Below the pieces are notes generated by a model that was given only the letters and a program-made list of their open reading frames with translations, was not told the origin of the DNA and did not search any database. From Stentor coeruleus (lineage: Eukaryota > Ciliophora > Heterotrichea > Heterotrichida > Stentoridae), in NCBI GenBank assembly GCA_001970955.1, contig MPUH01000698.1:1-39532 (forward strand): 39,532 nucleotides of DNA, read 5' to 3'. Below are positions 30,713 through 38,446 of this stretch, one piece after another. Both the position numbers and the translations under genes were made by a program. Numbering within the stretch: position 1 is the first letter of the stretch; every line of letters begins with the position of its first letter.

Positions 30713-31459
30713 ATGAAAAACATAGAAGATCTCGAATCCCTAAACAAAGAAGAACTCGTCTATCTGGCAAAACTCTCAGAGCAAACTGAAAGATATGATG
30801 AAATGATAGAATACATCAAAGCTATAATCCAAAAAACCCCACAAGACTTACCAGCAGATGATCGAACAATCCTATACATTGCCTATAAAAACATTGTAAG
30901 TGACCTAAGAACATCTTGGAGGGTTATAAACTCAATAGAAAAAAAAGAAGAAAGACGTAATTATATGGAAAACAAAGCTACAGCGAATAGTTATAAAAAA
31001 GAAATCGAACAAGATATTTTAAAATACTCAAAAGATATACTTGAAGTTATAGAACATGATTTAATACCTAAAGCTACAAGTTCAGAATCAAGGGTTTTCT
31101 ATTACAAAATGAAAGGGGATTATGGAAGGTATATGTCTGAAATAACAACTGGGGCTATTAATAAAGAAATTGTCGCAGCAGCAGAAATTTCTTATACAGC
31201 AGCTTATGATTTAGCTAAAAATGACTTACCTTCGACGCATCCGACTAGATTAGGTCTTGCATTGAATTTCTCTGTGTTTTTTAATGATATTTTAGAAGAA
31301 AAAGAAAGGGCGATTGAAATGGCAAAAGGAGCTTTTGATGAAGCAATATCAGAACTTGAGAATATTAGTGAGGAAAATAGTAAGGACTCGACGCTTACGT
31401 TACATTTGATTAAAGACAATTTGAATTTGTGGAATAATGAACTTAATGAAGAAAGTTAA
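30713..31459 (+). CDS. 14-3-3 protein
   Basis: 248 aa, normal 14-3-3 length, one exon. It is full-length and colinear with the family: ELVYLAKLSEQTERYDEMIEYIKAI, IAYKNIVSDLRTSWRVINSIE, VFYYKMKGDYGRYMSEI, LGLALNFSVFFNDI, DSTLTLHLIKDNLNLW. The phosphate-binding Lys/Arg/Arg/Tyr set appears kept (Lys of AYKN, second Arg position in DLRTSWR, RY of GDYGRY); the neighbouring Arg of the usual RRSSWR is Leu here. 14-3-3 dimers bind phosphoserine peptides and regulate many signalling partners. Confidence 0.96.
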   Translation: MKNIEDLESLNKEELVYLAKLSEQTERYDEMIEYIKAIIQKTPQDLPADDRTILYIAYKNIVSDLRTSWRVINSIEKKEERRNYMENKATANSYKKEIEQDILKYSKDILEVIEHDLIPKATSSESRVFYYKMKGDYGRYMSEITTGAINKEIVAAAEISYTAAYDLAKNDLPSTHPTRLGLALNFSVFFNDILEEKERAIEMAKGAFDEAISELENISEENSKDSTLTLHLIKDNLNLWNNELNEES

Positions 31460-31866
31460 GTATTTAGTTTAATGAGAGATGGAGTGTAGGAGTTTTTTTT
31501 TGAAAGGGTTTTTAGGTTTTAGAAGTTGATTGTTTTGTAGGATTTGGTGGTTTTAGTTTAGGTTTAAGTTGTTTTTTGTGATGTTAGAAGATGCCTTTTG
31601 TGAATGTATGATAAATAAATTAGAAGTTTTTAGTTGAAGGATGATAAAAAATTAGAATTTGTGATGATTTTTTAAAATATAATGTTAGTTAGAAAGATAA
31701 ATTTATTAGGTTTTTAGATATTATATATAATAATAGAATATATTATGTATGGTTGTGTTATAAATAGGTATACCCATAACTAAAATGTTTCATTTTTTTA
31801 ATTTATACACACTTTCCTGGTAATTAGATTCACAAAATATTTGCATATTCAATATTAAATAAATTA
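31460..31866. other. Spacer
   Basis: T/G-rich 3' flank of the 14-3-3 gene followed by AT-rich DNA. No feature recognised. Confidence 0.4.
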
Positions 31867-32184
31867 GTATTCATCTCAGCTAGTGAAAATGGTGAAGTTT
31901 TTGTACGGGGTAATGAAAAAAAAGTCAATTTGGACTTAGGAATAAGGTTATATTTTCATATTTCCTAATTTGTTGAGTTGCTTAGAAAAGAAGATCTTAT
32001 TGATGCAGTTTGTGGTGAAAATATTTTTATGTTAGTAGGGCTGGTAAAGGGTTTGGATGTTGTGGAGAATTTAGGAAATGATGAGATGTACCGTAAAGGT
32101 TCAGAGATTGTGTGTTTTGTCCCTAGGGCATTGAAAGAAATTGATATTGTATATAGGATAATTATTGTAATACCTTATCTATAA
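31867..32184 (+). pseudogene. Remnant of an RCC1-like repeat protein
   Basis: One frame reads VFISASENGEVFVRGN...LDLGIRLYFHIS, meets a TAA, and continues in the same frame with IDAVCGENIFMLVG, GLDVVENLGNDEMYRKGSEIVCFVPRAL. The order 'NGEVF..G.N', 'CGENIFML' and 'V..LGN.E.......P' matches consecutive RCC1 beta-propeller repeats, but the Trp and Gly landmarks are eroded, there is no start, and no 15-nt intron removes the stop. Most likely a decayed fragment. Confidence 0.4.
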
Positions 32185-32423
32185 ATGTAAATTTATATGA
32201 AATATTATTTGAGTTTTTTTAATAAAGGTAGGTTGGATAGAAGTAGTTTAGGTTTATTAAATGCTAATTGGAAATTATGATTGATTATGCTATTTATGAA
32301 GGTTTTATAATAGCTACAGGTTTATTACCTGTAGAAAAACTTAAGCAGAATTTTTTTTTAGCATGAATAAAAGTCTATTTTATTAGTTTTGTGTATTAAA
32401 CTAGTAATATAAGATAACTTTTT

Positions 32424-33758
32424 TTAAAGAACAGATTCTATTTCCCCCATAAGAACTTTTTCTTCTTGAGACAATATCCTGAAGTTATAAAAATCCAATG
32501 ATCGTTCTGCAATTCCTAAAAACCTCCTAACTTTATCTAAAGCCAAATTTTTCTTCCATATCACAAACAAAAGCCAATTCACAACCAAAACCCAAGTTAA
32601 ATTTTTTTTATAATACGCCAATATCCTCTTATCAATTTTTACTTTCACAACCTTAAGCTTAGGTTTTTTCGCCAAACTCGAAGCTTTAAGAAACTCATCA
32701 AAAAGTTCATCACGTTTATAATCCACATTTTTAACTTCAATTATTGGAAACCTCATATTTTCTTCTAATTTTTCAATAAGTTCACTAAAACGTTTAAAAA
32801 GTTCATCATTCACTCTAAAATTATTTGTAAAAACCAATACACATAAATCTTGTAAAAGGTCAAGATTATGTAATTCAAAATTATCTAAAGTAAAACTAAT
32901 ACAAGAATCAATATTTTCAGGTTTACTAAGAAGGTATAAAAAATGTTCATAGCAAGATATGATTTTTGATTTAAAAAAACCTTGTGATGTATATTTATAA
33001 ACAATATTTTCCTGATGATTATAATGAAATCTTCCTTTCTGGTCGATTTCTTCATTGTAAATAATACTTTTATTTACAGGGTCTAACAATATTATCCCAT
33101 CATTCCCTTTTTTCATAGACAATAAGAACTTGTCTATTTTATTCAAAGACCCTAAGACAATTTTTTCTGATTTAATTTTATAACTTGTTGTTATCATAAC
33201 AACACCTTCACTATTAGCTTGCCATAAATTTCCTAATGGTCTTGATGCATAAACACTTCCATTATATTCACAAGCACCATAAAAACCATTTCGTTCCTTT
33301 TTACCAACCTGAACAGTTTTTTCTTTGTAAACTATAACACTTCTTATATAACTAGAGACAATAAACCCAGATTTTATATTGGAAACCTGGATTATTTCTA
33401 TATCTTTTTCATCAATTGTGTATAATTCTTTAAAATCCTGTGATAAAACACTAGTTTTAGTCCAGAAGAAGCCATCAGAATATCCAGTGATTTTATTTTT
33501 AAATGTTCCGAGGATTTTATATGTGTTTGTGATTTCGAGTATTGTAAAAACACTTTGGCATATACCAAAAACCTTGGGTTTTATATTGAAAATATTATGG
33601 ATGGTTTCTTCTAATAGAGAAATTTCGCAGATGTTGAGGATAACTTTACCTTTTGATGTGCCTAATAAAATAAGCCCGTCACAAAGGCAGAAACACTCAA
33701 AGTCATCAAGGAAATTAGGTTTAAAAACAAGTTCCCATGTAAGAAAAGGTTTTTCCAT
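32424..33758 (-). CDS. HPS5/TECPR2-like beta-propeller protein
   Basis: 444 aa. The N-terminal ~270 residues look like an eroded WD40 propeller, with the opening FECFCLCDGLILLGTSKGKVIL. A diagnostic stretch around residues 150-195 (KERNGFYGACEYNGSVYASRPLGNLWQANSEGVV) fits the 'R.G.YGAC...IY.ARPG.RLW.A...G.V' signature shared by HPS5 and TECPR2. HPS5 is a BLOC-2 subunit in lysosome-related-organelle trafficking; TECPR2 acts in autophagy and ER export. The C-terminus is helical. It is much shorter than animal HPS5 (about 1100 aa). It starts 10 bp downstream of the importin stop codon on the same strand. Confidence 0.6.
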   Translation of the reverse strand: MEKPFLTWELVFKPNFLDDFECFCLCDGLILLGTSKGKVILNICEISLLEETIHNIFNIKPKVFGICQSVFTILEITNTYKILGTFKNKITGYSDGFFWTKTSVLSQDFKELYTIDEKDIEIIQVSNIKSGFIVSSYIRSVIVYKEKTVQVGKKERNGFYGACEYNGSVYASRPLGNLWQANSEGVVMITTSYKIKSEKIVLGSLNKIDKFLLSMKKGNDGIILLDPVNKSIIYNEEIDQKGRFHYNHQENIVYKYTSQGFFKSKIISCYEHFLYLLSKPENIDSCISFTLDNFELHNLDLLQDLCVLVFTNNFRVNDELFKRFSELIEKLEENMRFPIIEVKNVDYKRDELFDEFLKASSLAKKPKLKVVKVKIDKRILAYYKKNLTWVLVVNWLLFVIWKKNLALDKVRRFLGIAERSLDFYNFRILSQEEKVLMGEIESVL

Positions 33759-33768
33759 TTATTACCTT

Positions 33769-36090
33769 TTAAGGCATGTTACTAATTACGCAATCAGCGT
33801 TCATCCTTATAATCTCCGACGGGCTTTGGGAGTACTTTTGCGCCAAGGCTTTTATTTGTCCAGAGCACGAAACAGTCTCAAAAGCCATAATAATATCAGC
33901 AAATATCCCAAGAATCCCTCCTACAATATTCTCATTAGGGGAATATTTATCATCACTGATAATCAAACAATACTTAACAATCCCATCAATTTTATTAGCA
34001 AGGCTTCTAAGATCAACAAAATTCCCAACACCTTGTAAAAACCCTTCAAAAAAACACACAACAGCTTCTCTTAATTCTTCAAGACTTTCTTCATCATCAT
34101 TATCATCATTTAAACTTAAAGCCATACAATGTTCAGCATATCCAACTAAAGATGCTAAATGAGGTAAAGATGCTTCTGTATGTAAACTAACAATATCTGC
34201 AGCCATTTCTAATATCTGAACATTAGCTGGACCTTGTTTTTGTAAAATCCCAGTGAGTTTTGGTAGAACATCTCTTAACCAGTCACTATTTTCTAAATTT
34301 CTAACAAGTTCTGCTAGGCAAATTATTGTTGTTTTACTTGTCTCTTGGGTATTAAGATGATTTAAACATTGTATAAGAAAAATATTTATATAAGGAATAA
34401 AACATTTGTATCTTGAAATACATGATAATGCTATAAGATATTCTTCATTTGAAGTTTGAGATAATAAATTAAAAAGTTCAGGGACCATAGGGATAAGAGC
34501 ATTTTCGCAGATTCTTTCAAAACACACTCTGAGTATTGTTGAAATCGATGAAAAATGTTCAGGGAAAACTAAAAGACTTGATGCGAACACTGGGGTGCAT
34601 TTTGTAAAATAAGGGTCTTGGGCTTGTAAATGCTCAAGTATCGATCTTATGACATTAAAAGAATTTAATATTTTGTTTTTTGTGGCAATTTCAAACATTT
34701 TATCAACTATTTCCTGGGTGTTTGGTAAAGATACCCCACTTTCTGAGATTTCAAACAATGCATTTACTGCTAGTTTTGATGGTTTATCTTGTATACTAGA
34801 GTAGATTGTATATAATAATGAAGGACATCTTTCGATTATTTTTGGTGAATGTTCACAAAATTTGCATATTAAATAAAGTAATGATTTTTGTAAAGACTTT
34901 TCTTGTATTGGTGAACAGTTTGTTAGTGTTGGTAAAAGCTCAGTTTCTAAAGATTTTAATGAATTTTGGTTTAAACCTGATAAAATTGATCCAAGGAAAT
35001 AAAAACCTGCTTTACGATTTGCCAAGGATGAGCTTTGAAGTTCTTGTCCTAAGAATGGAAGGGTACTAGAGATTTTGTTTCCTAGAAGGTCGCTAATGCT
35101 TTCGATTGTACTACAGATTTTGAGGATTTCAGAAGAAGAGTTTTCAGATTGGATTTTTTTTAGGAGGAGGTTGAGGATGGATTCTGAATGTTTTGGAAGG
35201 CTAGGAAGGATGGAAGATGGGTCTTGGGAAGGACCTGAGATGTAACCGAGAAATTGAGGGTTTTCTAAGACCTTCCCTTTTTCAATATCACAAAGTACAT
35301 TCCAAAACTCCAACGAAAGTGCAGAAAACTGTTCATTATCCAAACTTAATCCTCCTTGCACAATCTCAGCCATTTCACTAAAACTCTCTCCAATAAAATC
35401 ATAAAAATACGAAAGTGCATCAACAATACATTTAAAAGCTTCAATTCTAATACTTTCATTATTCAATCTTGCATTTGCACATATAAATTTAACATAAAAC
35501 CCAAGTGCTGGTGATGGTGGAATATGATTAGCTGTATGTTGAAAGAATTGTAATGCTAAAATAATATCATTTTGTAATGAATAAACCAAGTTCAAATTCG
35601 AATCATTAGTAAAAACATTAGAAGTAGATTTAAAAAGTTCTTGAAGTAAGTGTTGAATATGTGATGTTAATACCTGAGGTATAGTTCTAGCATTTTCAAC
35701 ATAATAACCTATAGCTAGAATAGATGATTTTCTATTACAAGCAATTAAAGTTCCTAATACAGTTTGGACTTGACTATGAGCTTCGATTTCTAAAAGAGCT
35801 GTTAAGATAAGTGATGACACTTTGATTAAATCATTTACCATAAGAATAGAGTCAATTAATCTTGACTTTTCAGTTAAACTTTGCCACCAGATTGTCGAGA
35901 AGTCATTTTTAAGGAAGTTTTTTAGGAAGACCCCAACAAGCTCTCTTGTTGATGAATTTTGAGACTCGTCGGCGAAGAACTCAAAAAACTTTAGAATGTC
36001 CCCAGGGTTTGATTTTAGAGTTTGTTCCAAGAGCTCATAAGATTGGTAGTTCCCTTTTTGTGCTTCGACAAGAGCTTGGAAATAATCCAT
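33769..36090 (-). CDS. KPNB1: Importin subunit beta (karyopherin beta-1 type)
   Basis: 773 aa, one exon, somewhat shorter than human importin-beta (876 aa). Continuous HEAT repeats: the N-terminal SSTRELVGVFLKNFLK (importin-N type), then repeats such as IRIEAFKCIVDALSYFYDFIG, ALSLEFWNVLCDIE and LLNLLSQTSNEEYLIALSCISRY. FWNVLCDIE corresponds to the FWS.VCEEE landmark of importin-beta-1. It carries cargo through nuclear pores under Ran control. Transportin-type paralogues are a less likely alternative. The next minus-strand gene begins 10 bp after its TAA. Confidence 0.85.
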   Translation of the reverse strand: MDYFQALVEAQKGNYQSYELLEQTLKSNPGDILKFFEFFADESQNSSTRELVGVFLKNFLKNDFSTIWWQSLTEKSRLIDSILMVNDLIKVSSLILTALLEIEAHSQVQTVLGTLIACNRKSSILAIGYYVENARTIPQVLTSHIQHLLQELFKSTSNVFTNDSNLNLVYSLQNDIILALQFFQHTANHIPPSPALGFYVKFICANARLNNESIRIEAFKCIVDALSYFYDFIGESFSEMAEIVQGGLSLDNEQFSALSLEFWNVLCDIEKGKVLENPQFLGYISGPSQDPSSILPSLPKHSESILNLLLKKIQSENSSSEILKICSTIESISDLLGNKISSTLPFLGQELQSSSLANRKAGFYFLGSILSGLNQNSLKSLETELLPTLTNCSPIQEKSLQKSLLYLICKFCEHSPKIIERCPSLLYTIYSSIQDKPSKLAVNALFEISESGVSLPNTQEIVDKMFEIATKNKILNSFNVIRSILEHLQAQDPYFTKCTPVFASSLLVFPEHFSSISTILRVCFERICENALIPMVPELFNLLSQTSNEEYLIALSCISRYKCFIPYINIFLIQCLNHLNTQETSKTTIICLAELVRNLENSDWLRDVLPKLTGILQKQGPANVQILEMAADIVSLHTEASLPHLASLVGYAEHCMALSLNDDNDDEESLEELREAVVCFFEGFLQGVGNFVDLRSLANKIDGIVKYCLIISDDKYSPNENIVGGILGIFADIIMAFETVSCSGQIKALAQKYSQSPSEIIRMNADCVISNMP

Positions 36091-36239
36091 ATGAGATTGG
36101 AATTATTATAATATGCTTTTTTGTGTATATGCTGGTTGATGTTGATGATAAGGATATTGAAAAGATAGTTAAATAAATCAAAGAATTATAAAAAATAGTT
36201 TATTTGGTATAGTTTATGATAAAATATATGTTAGAGTTA

Positions 36240-36370
36240 GGATGAGGATAGTTTATATGCTTTTTGAATGAAATTTTTATGGTTTGAATTTTGAATGGGT
36301 TTTTNGGATGAGGATAGTTTATATGCTTTTTGAATGAAATTTTTATGGTTTGAATTTTGAATGGGTTTTT
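36240..36370 (+). repeat. Gap-flanking duplication (65 bp, N, 65 bp): assembly artefact
   Basis: 36240-36304 and 36306-36370 are identical, with one N between. Confidence 0.92.
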
Positions 36371-36560
36371 AGTATAATAAAAACATTTAGAAATATGTGT
36401 CTATGATTGATGTATAAAGATAGTGATTAAAGTTAGGGTATTATTATATTTCATAACTCTTAGTNATTTTTATGGTTTGAATTTTGAATGGGTTTTTAGT
36501 ATAATAAAAACATTTAGAAATATGTGTTTATGATTGATGTATAAAGATAGTGATTAAAGT
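36339..36560 (+). repeat. Second gap duplication, 95 bp with one mismatch
   Basis: 36339-36433 recurs at 36466-36560 (one C/T difference). Between them lie 31 bp of unrelated sequence and an N at 36465. It overlaps the preceding artefact, so true spacing here is unreliable; the 31 bp may be a chimeric contig end. Confidence 0.85.
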
Positions 36561-36770
36561 GGACTTTCAGGCTGATTTTTTGTCTTGTTCAATGATAAAT
36601 AATATCTTGAAATGCATAAACAAATTTTATCTCAAAGCATTGATTATTTTTTTGTATTTGAAACATTCTAAGTATTCCTCATATATTTTCTACTCAAAAA
36701 CCTACTTCTAAAAACTATTGAATTTAATTGCTTATAATCAAATGCTTTTATAAAAATTACTTAAATTAAT

Positions 36771-37328
36771 TCATCTGATTTCTACATTAAGACTATTAAT
36801 AGCCAGCATTACACATTCATTAATACCATATCCTAATAAAGAAGAGCATTCAATATAATACACTTCATATTTTTGAATAATTTCCAATATTTGATTAGTA
36901 GATGCTTTCCTTGAATCAACCAAATCATTTTTTGTCCCAACAACACAAAGAAAATTATGTTTTGATGATTTTGGCTTTATCATACTTAACATATATTCTA
37001 TTTGCCCACAGAAATCAATTGAAGTCAAGTCCCCTAATATAAAAACAGCTGAGTTTTTTATAAAAATATCATCATCAGGATTGGCTATTAAGCAAAAAAA
37101 TGGATCAGTGAAAGAAAATTCAATGCCATTATAACAATTACAATCTAGAAATTCTATTTCGTTCTAAGTAATTTTTACTAAATAAGTTTGGTAAGGATTC
37201 TTGCTTATATTGATATAATTATCAATCATTAACTGCTTACAAAAACTTTTTCTTCCAGATCCTTCGTATCCAATAAATCTCATATATAAACATCTGGAGT
37301 TGGATTTTTTTTTATCTGGATTATTCAT
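36771..37328 (-). CDS. Rab-like atypical GTPase, P-loop GYEGSGRKSF
   Basis: Exons 37328-37179 and 37163-36771 (minus) joined through a 15-nt intron; 180 aa, stop TGA. Exon 1 is exactly 50 codons, as in the neighbouring paralogue. The P-loop GYEGSGRKSF has Arg at the Lys position with Lys one residue later. Switch II is absent (FLDCNCYNGIEFSFTDP). AVFILGDLTS, G4 VGTKNDLV and G5 IECSSLLGYG are intact. The C-terminus, LNVEIR, has no prenylation Cys. Same family as the genes at 19923 and 20932, 16 kb away on the other strand. Confidence 0.8.
37164..37178 (-). other. 15-nt intron (minus strand)
   Basis: Minus-strand GTAAAAATTACTTAG, phase 0 after codon 50, with terminal in-frame TAG if retained. 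A is at position 10. Confidence 0.9.
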
Positions 37329-37398
37329 TTATATTTTATAGAACAGATAAAAAGTATTTTAAAAGGAAAAAAAAGTAGAAATGAAAGAATTAAGTGGA

Positions 37399-37950
37399 CT
37401 AATATTTTTTAATAATCGATCTAGCCATAAACAAAATGCATTCATTAACCCCAAATCCAGTCAAAGAGGAGCATTCAACATAGCTAACTTCAAACTTTTT
37501 TATAAATTCTAAAACTTCTTCACTAGTTATTTTTCTTAACTCAACTAAATCAGCTTTTGTTCCTACAACACAAACATAAGCACCTTTATCGCATATACGA
37601 TTAATAGCACTAAAAATATTTTCTAAAACCTCAAAAACTTTAGTTGATGTCAAATCTACCAGTACTAAAACACCAGAATCACTTTTAAAATATCTGTCTA
37701 CTATAATCATGTTTCGATGTAATAAAAGGTGAAAATCTAAAGTTATTTTATATTCGCAATTGTCTATAAGTATATTTTTATAATCCTAGATATTTTATAC
37801 TTCATTATTACAATAACTTTTATTAGTCTCGAAGCTGAATGTATTTTTTATGAATCGATCTTTAAAACTTCTTCTTCCTGAGCCTAAACTACTAATGATG
37901 TGAATATTTATTGTTTGGGTATTTGATCCTATTGAATTAAGATTTAACAT
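37399..37950 (-). CDS. Rab-like atypical GTPase, P-loop LGSGRRSF
   Basis: Exons 37950-37801 and 37785-37399 (minus) joined through a 15-nt intron; 178 aa, stop TAA. Exon 1 is again exactly 50 codons. Motifs in order: INIHIISSLGSGRRSF (P-loop with Arg replacing Lys), ILIDNCEYKITLDF with no switch-II DTAGQ, VLVLVDLTSTKVF, G4 VGTKADLV, G5 VECSSLTGFG. The C-terminus, SIIKKY, has no prenylation Cys. It lies 70 bp upstream of its paralogue in tandem, consistent with local duplication. Confidence 0.8.
37786..37800 (-). other. 15-nt intron (minus strand)
   Basis: Minus-strand GTATAAAATATCTAG, phase 0 after codon 50; stops in frame if retained. A is at position 10. Confidence 0.9.
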
Positions 37951-38001
37951 TTATTTACTAAAACTATTTTCATGTCAAAGTAATTATTTAACTAAAGTAG
38001 C

Positions 38002-38446
38002 TCATGCATTATTAACTTTAATCATTATATCTTGTTGTTTTTTGAATATTTTACACACTATTACAGTGTCATCTAAGGATTCTAACACTATAAACTGATC
38101 ATTAATCATTATTGCAATACTTCTTACTTTGTCCTTATAACCTTGAAACACTCTTCTTTCTTTTTTCCTCAAATAAGTTCTAAATCCTCACTGAAGATTC
38201 AGAAACAAAAATTGATTGTCACTTCTTATTGAAATAGTATACCCTTCAAATACAATTTCTTGTCTTTTTTAAATCAGAATCCACACTTTTTATAATATTA
38301 TCATTAGATTTTAATGACGATTCTGATACTGATACTGCAAATTTTATATTATTGCTTATTATAACACAGATTATTTTTTCTTTATGACCACTGTAAATTT
38401 ATTGTCGATAGTCATTGAAATATATTTTACTAAACCTATGCGACCT
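38002..38446 (-). pseudogene. Decayed WD40-repeat fragment
   Basis: Minus-strand pieces resemble successive WD40 repeats: GRIGLVKYISMTIDNKFTV; then, in another frame, YSGHKEKIICVIISNNIKFAVSVSES; then FEGYTISIRSDNQFLFLN; then FQGYKDKVRSIAIMINDQFIVLESLDDTVIVCKIFKK. The spacing and the 'GH..... I..... NN.F.VS.S.D..V..WK' pattern are clear, but at least two frameshifts, a TGA inside (after NLQ), and Trp-to-Cys at the repeat end show decay. There is no start codon. Confidence 0.6.

Larger units (their letters stand above)
36091..36770. other. Spacer with two gap artefacts
   Basis: No supported gene. It is dominated by two copy-N-copy assembly duplications (listed separately) and T/G-rich DNA upstream of the importin gene. 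Confidence 0.5.

Noticed and set aside
16893..31870. Similar AT-rich strings near 205, 16893 and 31838 (GCAATATTTACATATTTAATATT-like)
   Set aside because: Only partly alike and made almost wholly of A and T; expected by chance at this composition.
35946..36176. Plus-strand frame across the importin start, including DVDDKDIEKIVK, which recalls calmodulin
   Set aside because: The match is 12 residues in low-complexity sequence, mostly overlapping the importin coding region; probably chance.
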